Shown here: one piece after another, positions 1 through 5,007 of the stretch
How the letters are laid out: each line of letters starts with the position of its first letter
Numbering within the stretch: position 1 is the first letter of the stretch
From: JBBKXP01 sp038251315
GTDB lineage: Bacteria > Pseudomonadota > Alphaproteobacteria > Rhodobacterales > Rhodobacteraceae
Direction of reading: 5' to 3'
NCBI GenBank assembly: GCA_038251315.1
Contig: JBBSBK010000151.1
Location: forward strand, 1 to 5,007
Length of the DNA stretch: 5,007 bases
The notes under the pieces: model-generated
The model's database searches: none
Told to the model about the DNA's origin: nothing
The model's input: only the letters and a program-made list of their open reading frames with translations
Translations under genes and position numbers: made by a program

Positions 1-82
1 GGCTCCTCCCCGCATTCGCAGAAATGTCCGCCGTCAACACAATCATTTGCCAAGCCTGCGCAAACCCGGTTCTGTCCCCGGC

Positions 83-775
83 ATGGCTGCTCTTTCCGAT
101 TCCCCGCGTTTCGATTTGATCATTTTCGATTGCGATGGCGTGTTGATCGACAGCGAAGTTTTGAGTGCCGACGTCCTGATTGCCGGGCTTTCGGGGATCG
201 GGGTGACGGTGGACCAGGCCTATGTGCGTGCGCATTTTCTGGGTCGCAGCTTTCCCACCGTGGCACGGCTGGTGACGCAGACGTTTCAGGTCACCCTTCC
301 CGCCGATTTCGAGGCCGCTTACAGGCGCCGTCTGTTGGAACGTTTCGAAACCGAGCTGCAACCGATGCCCGGACTTTTCGCCGTGCTGGAAAACCTGACA
401 CTCCCGGCCTGCGTCGCCACGTCGAGCAGCCCGGCGCGGGTCGCGCGGTCGCTGGCGATCAGTGGGCTGGCGGGGTATTTCGGCGATAAGGTCTTTACCG
501 CCTCGCAGGTCACCAACGGCAAGCCTGCCCCCGACCTTTTCCTGTTCGCCGCAGCCCGCATGAGAGCGGGCCCACGGCGCACTCTCGTGATCGAGGATTC
601 GGCCCCCGGCGTGCTCGCGGCGCAGGCGGCTGACATGACCGTGTTGGGATATACCGGCGGCAGCCACATGCGCGGCCGCACCATTTCGGGCACCGCGCCC
701 CTGTGCACCTTTGACAACTGGGCCGATTTCCCGCACCTGTTATCGACCCTGTCCCCTGACGGAGCCATCTTGTGA
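83..775 (+). CDS. HAD-superfamily hydrolase, phosphoglycolate phosphatase / beta-phosphoglucomutase-like
   Basis: Predicted cytoplasmic Mg-dependent phosphatase or phosphomutase of about 230 residues, a normal length for the family. Seen from the ATG at 83: motif I DCDGVLIDSE with nucleophile D16 and acid/base D18; a helical cap domain (about residues 25-95); motif II at the ATSSSP stretch (about 112-117); motif III lysine K147 in NGKPAPD; motif IV acidic pair E171-D172 in VIEDSAPG. All catalytic positions are present and the frame is open. An in-frame TTG at 47 would add 12 residues, but these lie before the conserved fold, and neither start has a clear Shine-Dalgarno sequence. The stop overlaps the GTG of the regulator remnant (GTGA, 772-775), so the gene was probably the first of, or coupled to, the polyol operon. 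Its substrate may be a sugar phosphate; this is inferred from context only. It is the one member of the cluster that looks intact. Confidence 0.88.
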   Translation: MAALSDSPRFDLIIFDCDGVLIDSEVLSADVLIAGLSGIGVTVDQAYVRAHFLGRSFPTVARLVTQTFQVTLPADFEAAYRRRLLERFETELQPMPGLFAVLENLTLPACVATSSSPARVARSLAISGLAGYFGDKVFTASQVTNGKPAPDLFLFAAARMRAGPRRTLVIEDSAPGVLAAQAADMTVLGYTGGSHMRGRTISGTAPLCTFDNWADFPHLLSTLSPDGAIL

Positions 776-993
776 CTGTCGGCCGCTTTACCCCCGACAC
801 GACGCGCCTTGACGACGCCGCTCGCGCCGGTTGGCTCTATTACGTTGCCGGCAACACCCAGGACGAGATTGCGCGCAAGCTCGGCGTGTCACGCCAAAGC
901 GCGCAGCGACTGGTGGCGATGGCGGTGTCAGAGCGGCTGGTCAAGGGGCGGCTGGACCCTCCGATCGGGCGCTGCATGGATCTGGCCGGGGTA
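772..993 (+). pseudogene. SorC/DeoR-type sugar-binding transcriptional regulator, N-terminal HTH remnant
   Basis: Starts at GTG 772, overlapping the HAD stop by 4 bp. About 74 codons remain. They cover the helix-turn-helix typical of SorC-family regulators of polyol operons: a DDAARAGWLYYVAG lead-in, then TQDEIARKLGVSRQSAQRLV as the HTH, and an ERLVKGRLDPPI wing. Full-length relatives have about 310-320 residues, with a C-terminal sugar-phosphate-binding and oligomerisation domain; that part is absent. After roughly CMDLAG the sequence becomes SmoE-like, so a deletion joined the two genes. The frame stays open through the junction to a stop at 1113, potentially giving a 113-residue chimera. 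The family assignment rests on recalled HTH similarity, and the junction is accurate to about 10 bp. It cannot act as a normal inducer-responsive regulator. Confidence 0.75.
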
Positions 994-1734
994 TTGATGG
1001 CGTTTCTGACGGCCATGTCGAACTCGTTCGGGCGCGCTGGTCCAACGAAAACTGGCAGCCCCAATTCGACGGCGAAGCATGGGTCAACATCCTCAACTTC
1101 TACCTCGACCTGATGAACAACTATGGCCCTCCGGGTGCGTCGGGCAACGGGTTCAACGAAAACCTCGCGCTGATGCAAACCGGCCATTGCGGCATGTGGA
1201 TCGATGCAACCGTGCGGCATCAATGGTGTCGGACCCGACAAGCAGCGAAGTGGCTGACCAGCTGGGCTACGCACTTGCCTCCGACAATGGTCTGGGCAAG
1301 TGCGGAAACTGGCTTTGGGCGTGGTCGCTGGCCATTCTGGCCGTTCGCAGAAGGTCGAGGCCGCCAAGGAGTTCATCGCCTGGGTGACATCGAAGGAATA
1401 CACCGCCCTTGTCGCCGCGAACGAAGGCTGGGCCAACGTCCCGCCGGGCACCCGCGCCTCGCTTTACGAAAACGCGGACTATCTGGCGGCTGCGCCCTTT
1501 GCGCAGATGACACTGGACAGGATCAAAGCGGCTGACCCGAACAATCCGACTGTCGATCTGGTCCCCTGTACCGGCGCTCAGTTCGTCGCTTTCCCTGAAT
1601 TCCAGGGGCTGGGCACATCGGTCGGGCAACTCTTTTCGGCAGCGCTTGCCGGACAGAAGACGGCAGAGGATGCGCTGGCACAGGCCCAAGCCCTGGCCAC
1701 CACCGAGATGACCAAGGCTGGATATATCCAGTAG
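994..1734 (+). pseudogene. smoE: Sorbitol/mannitol ABC transporter periplasmic substrate-binding protein SmoE, C-terminal half, frameshifted
   Basis: Remnant of the periplasmic solute-binding protein that delivers sorbitol/mannitol to the ABC importer. The SmoE-like sequence is spread over three frames. Frame 1 reads MAFLTAMSNSFG until about 1032. Frame 3 reads ARWSNENWQPQFD through GFNENLALMQTGHCGMW and DATV until about 1213. Frame 2 reads SMVSDPTSSEVADQLGYAL to GNWLWAWSLAI until about 1342. Frame 1 then resumes at SQKVEAAKEFIAWVTSKEY and runs to the natural-looking end KAGYIQ, stop at 1732-1734. Each shift fits loss of a single G: gggGcg at 1030-1034, gtgGcgg near 1212, and gccGgttcg near 1342. 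The signal peptide and N-terminal lobe, about 190 of some 435 residues, are missing. In order and spacing it precedes the permease as in the R. sphaeroides smo operon. No complete protein is possible. Confidence 0.85.
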
Positions 1735-1745
1735 GTTCCTCCCGT

Positions 1746-1772
1746 CGGGGGCGGCACCCATCGCCGGCCCCG
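1746..1772 (+). other. GC-rich hairpin between smoE and smoF remnants
   Basis: The arms CGGGGGCGGC (1746-1755) and GCCGGCCCCG (1763-1772) pair over 10 bp with one mismatch around a 7-nt ACCCATC loop, starting 12 bp after the smoE stop. No T-run follows, so it is not a standard intrinsic terminator. Hairpins at this place, after a binding-protein gene and before permease genes, are known in other ABC operons to stabilise the upstream mRNA or reduce downstream expression. That role is inferred here. Confidence 0.5.
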
Positions 1773-1841
1773 TCACCCCACTTTGGCTTTGGTCATTGTG
1801 GGGCGTCGCCTGACGCTTTCAATAGCCCGCTGACCCCGCAC

Positions 1842-1847
1842 AAGGAT
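1842..1847 (+). promoter_or_regulatory. Ribosome binding site of smoF
   Basis: AAGGAT lies 7 nt upstream of the ATG at 1855 and matches the anti-Shine-Dalgarno sequence well. It supports 1855 as the original smoF start and shows that the translation signal survives although the gene is broken. Confidence 0.6.
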
Positions 1848-1854
1848 CACGCCC

Positions 1855-2246
1855 ATGTCCACGCAACGTTCTCGCGCTGCCGCCCGGAACATGATTTCCC
1901 CGGCAGTCGGCCTGCTGCTGATCTGGATGATCGTGCCATTGGCGCTGACGCTGTATTTCTCGTTCCTGCGCTACAACCTGTTGAACCCTGCCGTTGGCGG
2001 CTGGGCGGGCTGGGACAACTGTTATTACTTCGTCACCAAGCCCGCGTTCTGGGCAGCGATGTCCGACACCATCGCGCTGGTGGTCGGTGTGCTGCTGATA
2101 ACTGTCGTCGGTGGCATCTTGCTGGCTATCCTGCTGGATCAGCCAATGTGGGGGCAAGGTGTCGTGCTGATTCTGGTCATCGCCCCGTTCTTTGTCATGC
2201 CCACAGTCACCGCGCTGGTCTGAAAGAACATGTTTCTGAATCCGGT
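1855..2246 (+). pseudogene. smoF: Sorbitol/mannitol ABC transporter permease SmoF, N-terminal remnant with nonsense codon
   Basis: Remnant of the inner-membrane MalF-type permease. Seen: a short basic N-terminus (STQRSRAAARN), first membrane segment around PAVGLLLIWMIVPLALTLYF, the conserved YNLLNP and GWDNCYYFV periplasmic stretch, then two hydrophobic segments (IALVVGVLLITVVGGILLAI and VVLILVIAPFFVMPTVTALV). Relatives continue V-W-K-N-M; here the Trp codon is TGA (2221-2223), followed in frame by K-N-M-F-L-N-P-V. So the open frame stops at 122 residues. About eight more codons of SmoF-like sequence follow before it switches abruptly to SmoK at about 2247. The normal length is about 290 residues; the EAA loop and last membrane segments are missing. 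The following permease gene, smoG, is absent altogether. The remnant has its own RBS, so a short membrane peptide could still be made. Confidence 0.85.
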
Positions 2247-2387
2247 CTTTATCACAGCCCGCGCAACACTTTTGTCGCCGGGTTCATCGGGTCGCCGAAA
2301 ATGAACCTGCTCGCAGGCCCCGAGGCGGCCAAAAACGACGCCACCACCATCGGCGTCCGTCCCGAACATCTGGACGAGGCCAGTCTT
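2247..2387 (+). pseudogene. smoK: Sugar ABC transporter ATP-binding subunit SmoK, internal remnant
   Basis: About 47 codons in frame 3 match the region of MalK/SmoK-type ATPases that joins the nucleotide-binding domain to the C-terminal regulatory (TOBE/OB) domain: LYHSPRNTFVAGFIGSPKMN, then a short linker, then TTIGVRPEHL. These are strong family signatures. Walker A, the ABC signature and Walker B (the first ~210 residues of a normal ~330) are missing, as is everything after the RPEHL motif. The left boundary abuts smoF and the right boundary abuts smoS, both inside genes, so two deletions flank it. The right edge is uncertain by about 20 bp. It has no start signal of its own and cannot hydrolyse ATP. 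Confidence 0.82.
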
Positions 2388-2963
2388 GCTGAAGATGCAC
2401 AAGTCGTGATCGCCGATATCAATCTCGCAGCGGCGGAAAAGGCCGCAGCGGGGATCGGCGCGACGGACCTGCATCTGGACGTGACCGATCAGGCCAGCAT
2501 CGACGCCTGCGTCGCCGCCGCCGAGGCCAAGATGGGTGGCATCGACATCCTGATCAATTACGCCGCCCTGTTCGCAGCAGCAGAACTGATCGACATCACC
2601 CGCGCGTCCTATGACAGGTTGTTCGCGGTCAACGTCGGTGGTGCGTTGGTCATGACGCAGGCCGTTGCCAAGGGCATGATCGCGCGCGGCAAAGGTGGCA
2701 CGATCATCAACATGGCGTCGCAGGCCGGGCGGCGAGGCGCTGGTCGCCGTCTATTGCGCGACTAAAGCCGCCGTGATCAGCCTGACCCAGTCGGCGGGGC
2801 TGAACCTGATCCAACACGGGAGCAACGCCATCGCCCCCGGCGTGGTGGACGGCGACCATTGTGACGGGGTGGACGCCTATTTTGCAAGACTCGACGGATT
2901 GGCGCCCGGCGAGAAGAAGAGAAACTGGTCAGCGCTGCCGTTCCTTATGGCCGAATCGGCACC
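2388..2963 (+). pseudogene. smoS: Sorbitol dehydrogenase SmoS (short-chain dehydrogenase), truncated and frameshifted
   Basis: Remnant of the NAD-dependent SDR that oxidises sorbitol to fructose. Seen in frame 3: VVIADINLAAAE (end of the second beta strand with its cofactor-selecting Asp), LDVTDQASIDACV, IDILINYAAL (family normally NNAAL), SYDRLFAVNVGG and IINMASQAGR (catalytic Ser region). Frame 1 follows from about 2736: GEALVAVYCATKAAVISLTQSAGLNL with the catalytic YxxxK (Tyr 2752-2754, Lys 2764-2766), then NAIAPGVVDGDH and GEKKR. A second shift near 2921 returns to frame 3 (LVSAAVPYGRIG). Missing are the first ~30 residues with the TGxxxGxG cofactor motif and the last ~40. Two residues also appear lost in frame at HGSNAIAPG (relatives HGxNVNAIAPG). 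It joins SmoK on the left and MtlK on the right. Activity is not possible without the Rossmann start and a continuous frame. Confidence 0.87.
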
Positions 2964-3702
2964 GCTGCCGCACAGGACTGGCTGACGACAGTGGTCGAAC
3001 TGGACCCGATCGCTCTGCACGCGCAAGTCATCGGGTCGATGATCGATTTCGTCGCCGTGGAGCCCGCGCAAACCATCGCCCGGATGGCCGACCCGGCAGT
3101 CCGCATCGTGTCGCTGACGATCACCGAAGGCGGTTATTACGTCGGTGCCAAGACCGACGTTTTCGACGCGACCCACCCCGACATGGTGCATGACGCCGCC
3201 CACCCTGACGCGCCATGCACCGTGTTCGGGATCATTCTGGCCGCGTTGCAGTCCCGCCGTGCAGCCGGGATCGCGCCCTTTACCGTGATGTCCTGCGACA
3301 ACCTGCCCGAAAACGGCCATGTCGCGGCGGCCGCGGTGATCGGGTTGGCCGGTCTGATTGACCCAGTTCTGGCGGACTGGGTGCGGGCCAACGTCGCCTT
3401 TCCCTGCGGCATGGTCGATTGTATCACCCCCGCAACGTCGGACCGCGAAAATCGCGCTGTGGTGCCGTTATTGCGCCGGGACCGACGACGCCGGCAATCC
3501 GATCGCGCCCAACGACGACAACGCCGCCGACCTCAAATTGCGCGCTCTGGCGGCAAAGGCCGATCCGGGCGCGTTCACAGGCAACGCCGTGGTTTTCGGT
3601 GATCTGGGGCAAGACCCGGTCTTTGCGAGGCAGTTCGGGACGCACCTGGCGGTGCTGTGGGCCAAGGGGGCGGGGGCGGCGCTGGCGGGTTATGTCGGCT
3701 GA
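2964..3702 (+). pseudogene. mtlK: Mannitol 2-dehydrogenase MtlK, both ends joined with the catalytic core deleted
   Basis: Remnant of the long-chain polyol dehydrogenase that converts mannitol to fructose with NAD. Frame 3, about 2967-3449: AAQDWLTTVVELDP, HAQVIGSMIDFVAVEP, RIVSLTITEGGYYV, FDATHPDMVHDAAHP, PFTVMSCDNLPENGHV, GMVDCITPAT. This matches roughly residues 75-240 of a ~490-residue enzyme. The sequence then jumps, with a frame change near 3450, to the C-terminal stretch in frame 1: ALWCRYCAGTDDAGNPIAPND, FGDLGQDPVFARQFG, ALAGYVG, stop 3700-3702. About 150-170 residues in between are gone, including the KxxxxNxxH catalytic motif known for this family. The N-terminal Rossmann start (HIGVGxFHRAHQ in relatives) is also missing, replaced by the SmoS junction near 2964. 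No functional product is possible. Confidence 0.87.
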
Positions 3703-3726
3703 ACGGGGCTGGCTGCGGTCGGGCCG

Positions 3727-3962
3727 TTATTGACGGCTGCCGATGAACGGGTAGGCCGCGACCATCCGGTCGATCATTGCCCGGCAGTCGTTTGCGAAGC
3801 AAACGATGAGAGAGGCCTTCGTCAGTACCGGCGGCTCCTCGCGAAAGGCACGGATCTACAATACAGCGAGGACCGGCTGATCTTCAGGAGTCGGCGCTGG
3901 GCGTCGAGGCTCAAGTGCGACTGGTCAAACCGAACGAGTTTCTTGCGAGGGCCAGGGCTCAT
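3727..3962 (-). mobile_element. IS3-family transposase OrfB, truncated and frameshifted 5' fragment
   Basis: Reading minus from the ATG at 3962-3960, the frame gives MSPGPRKKLVRF, then LSLDAQRRLLKISRSSLYC, the typical OrfB opening of IS3-family elements, whose relatives read LSxxxQ-x-LLxISRSSLYY. This frame ends at a TGA at 3822-3824. The reading continues in a second frame (about 3855 to 3727) as CFANDCRAMIDRMVAAYPFIGSRQ, matching the conserved x-L-M-R-x-I-D-x-x-x-x-x-x-PFYGSRQM segment, then stops at TAA. The entire DDE catalytic domain (~200 residues) and the right end of the element are missing. No OrfA and no terminal inverted repeats were found. The fragment ends only 24 bp from the mtlK stop, so the element may have been involved in the rearrangements there. 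It cannot transpose. Confidence 0.7.
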
Positions 3963-3979
3963 CTCCTAGGCCCTTTAAT

Positions 3980-4073
3980 GCGTTTTGCGTTTGATCGGAA
4001 TCGCAATTCGCTGCCTCTCCCTTCGGGCGAACGCGATATGCGATACCTCTGTTTCAGATAAAGCGCAAAACGC
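3980..4073. repeat. Imperfect palindrome with 10-bp perfect outer arms
   Basis: GCGTTTTGCG (3980-3989) is perfectly inverted as CGCAAAACGC (4064-4073). Inside, the arms continue to match imperfectly: after tttgatcgga the left arm reads atcgcaattcgc, and the reverse of the right arm reads atcgcatatcgc after a 6-7 nt offset. TTCGC/GCGAA pairs near the apex, which contains tctcccttcggg. The whole could fold as a long hairpin. It may be a small non-autonomous palindromic element or a regulatory hairpin; I do not recognise a named family. Confidence 0.5.
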
Positions 4074-4274
4074 GTCAGCTCAAAAATCGGTTTCGATCGC
4101 CAACCACCTGATCTTGGCATGCAGATCCTTTTGTTACGCCTCGCGGTCGTCCGGCCGCGAATGGACGGACGGGCGAGTGAGATGTCCACCAACATCGCAG
4201 AAGCTGCCGAGCCGCGCAAAAACAATCGGTTCCCGCCCCGCCGCCGCACCTTGTTCTTTACAGACGCCGCCGCG
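4074..4274. other. Stretch without recognisable genes between the palindrome and the RTX gene
   Basis: About 200 bp downstream of the RTX stop. A minus-strand frame is open from about 4249 to 3959, but its translation is Arg-rich, of low plausibility and unlike any family I know. A short GACGC-GGCG-GCGTC palindrome (4263-4276) overlaps the RTX stop codon but has no T-run after it, so I do not call a terminator. No tRNA or other RNA gene was seen. Confidence 0.4.
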
Positions 4275-5006
4275 TCAGAAGATCGTGATGTCGTTGTTCA
4301 GCAGGTTCAGGTTGGCCACGCTGTTGATCGTCAGCGTGTCGCCACCGCCAAAGTTCAGCACGGCGTTGCCCGCAACGATCGACCCAAAGGTCGCCAGCAC
4401 CTGCGTCACGCTCAGCACGCCGCTCCAAAGTGCGTCGTCCAGCCGGATCGTGTCGATGTTGTCCTGGAAGTCGATCACGGTGTCGGCGTCGTCGTTCAGG
4501 GTGAAGACGAAGTCATCGGCGCCGCCACCCCCGTTCAGGTTATCGTTGCCCTGATGGCCCGCCAGCGTGTCGTCGCCCAGCCCGCCGCTCAGGGCGTTGT
4601 TCCCCGCATTGCCGGTCAGCATGTTGGCCAGCGCGTTGCCGTTGCCGTTGCTGTTGGCCGATCCGGTCAGCACCAGGTTCTCGACAAACCGGACTCCGGC
4701 AGTGGCGTTGAGGTTGAAGCTCACCGCACTTCGCACCGTGTCGATGCCGCCCGCGTCGATCAGGCTGGCCGTCGTCGTCGTCTCGAACACCCGGTCGCCG
4801 GCCGCATTCACCACATAGGTGTCGTTGCCCGCCCCGCCAAGCATGGTGTCGTCGCCCAGCCCGCCGTTCAGGTTGTTGTCCCCTGCATTGCCGGTCAGCA
4901 TGTTGGCCAGCGCGTTGCCGGTGCCGTTGCTGTTGGCCGATCCGGTCAGCAGCAGATTCTCGACGAACCGCACCCCGGCAGTGGCGCTGAGGTCGAAGCT
5001 CACTGA
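4275..5006 (-). CDS. RTX-type calcium-binding repeat protein, C-terminal part (5' end beyond window)
   Basis: Partial: 243 residues are seen and the frame stays open to the window edge. A GTG at 5003-5001 lies inside a repeat (SVSFDLSATAG) and should be read as Val, not as a start. The protein has 93-residue units beginning VSFxLxATAGVRFVENLxLTGSANSN, followed by GNALANMLTGNAG and glycine/aspartate nonapeptides (GGLGDDTML, GGAGNDTYV; then GGLGDDTLA, GHQGNDNLN, GGGGADDFV) of the GGxGxDxUx type that bind calcium in a parallel beta roll. The last ~75 residues (FTLNDDADTVIDF through DDALW to the end NDITIF) resemble the C-terminal domain and hydrophobic terminus of type I secreted proteins. It is therefore probably exported by an ABC/MFP/TolC-type system, which is not in this window. 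The effector domain, if any, lies upstream outside the window. No Cys is present in the visible part, usual for such exported proteins. Confidence 0.9.
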   Translation of the reverse strand, partial: SVSFDLSATAGVRFVENLLLTGSANSNGTGNALANMLTGNAGDNNLNGGLGDDTMLGGAGNDTYVVNAAGDRVFETTTTASLIDAGGIDTVRSAVSFNLNATAGVRFVENLVLTGSANSNGNGNALANMLTGNAGNNALSGGLGDDTLAGHQGNDNLNGGGGADDFVFTLNDDADTVIDFQDNIDTIRLDDALWSGVLSVTQVLATFGSIVAGNAVLNFGGGDTLTINSVANLNLLNNDITIF

Positions 5007-5007
5007 A
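4562..5007 (-). repeat. 279-bp tandem repeat within the RTX gene (two copies, second cut by window end)
   Basis: Positions 4562-4728 and 4841-5007 align at an offset of exactly 279 bp (93 codons). In the best-conserved 114 bp (4611-4724 versus 4890-5003) I count about 8 differences, so the copies are close at DNA level, not only in protein. This fits recent unit duplication or homogenisation, and more copies may lie beyond 5007. Confidence 0.85.

Noticed and set aside
1..82. Possible 3' end of an upstream gene
   Set aside because: All three plus frames are open at the start but show no recognisable protein, and the stretch is too short to decide.
319..768. Minus-strand open frame inside the HAD gene
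   Set aside because: No family similarity and no start signal; the plus strand carries all HAD motifs, so this is a high-GC shadow.
772..3702. A novel fusion-protein system made of regulator, transporter and dehydrogenase pieces
   Set aside because: The pieces lack catalytic motifs (Walker A/B, TGxxxGxG, KxxxxNxxH), carry frameshifts and a nonsense codon, and follow the ancestral operon order, which fits decay better than design.
3959..4249. Minus-strand 96-codon frame overlapping the IS3 OrfB start by ATGA, considered as OrfA
   Set aside because: The translation lacks the OrfA HTH and leucine-zipper pattern, is Arg-rich, and runs through the palindrome, so it is not supported as OrfA.
4263..4276. 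GACGC/GCGTC hairpin at the RTX stop as a terminator
   Set aside because: Only a 5-bp stem, overlapping the stop codon and without a following T-run on the minus strand.
4119..5006. Long plus-strand open frame opposite the RTX gene, rich in Val, Gln and His
   Set aside because: It is the antisense shadow of a repetitive, codon-biased GC-rich gene. Its apparent repeats mirror the RTX units, and the minus-strand reading has clear family motifs.

Overview
The window is GC-rich and looks alphaproteobacterial, most likely Rhodobacterales. The main reason is a recognisable smo/mtl-type sorbitol/mannitol gene cluster, whose remnants keep the expected order of regulator, SmoE, SmoF, SmoK, SmoS, MtlK. 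The lineage is inferred from gene content and protein similarity recalled from memory; no search was run.

Layout. Positions 83-775 (+) hold an apparently intact HAD-superfamily phosphatase. Its stop overlaps the GTG of the next gene by 4 bp. From 772 to 3702 (+) lies a wrecked polyol uptake and oxidation operon: the HTH domain of a SorC-type sugar-responsive regulator, the C-terminal half of the periplasmic binding protein SmoE (three -1 frameshifts), the first ~120 codons of the permease SmoF (ended by a Trp-to-stop change), a ~50-codon piece of the ATPase SmoK, most of sorbitol dehydrogenase SmoS (start and end missing, frameshifted), and two ends of mannitol 2-dehydrogenase MtlK with the catalytic middle missing. 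The second permease, SmoG, is gone. The pieces are joined directly at about five deletion junctions, so roughly 2.9 kb remain of what would normally be about 7 kb.

Just downstream, 3727-3962 (-) is a broken 5' fragment of an IS3-family transposase OrfB. Next come a ~94 bp imperfect palindrome (3980-4073) and about 200 bp with nothing recognisable. The right end (4275-5006, -) is the C-terminal part of an RTX-type calcium-binding, probably type-I-secreted protein built from 93-residue repeats; it runs off the window.

Function. The ancestral operon would have imported sorbitol/mannitol through an ABC transporter (SmoE-F-G-K) and oxidised it to fructose (SmoS, MtlK) under a SorC-type regulator. 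None of those genes can make a complete product now. The HAD phosphatase and the RTX protein are the only plausible functional genes seen. I see no convincing new biological system; the most notable feature is how the operon decayed, with many collinear internal deletions rather than one clean excision.
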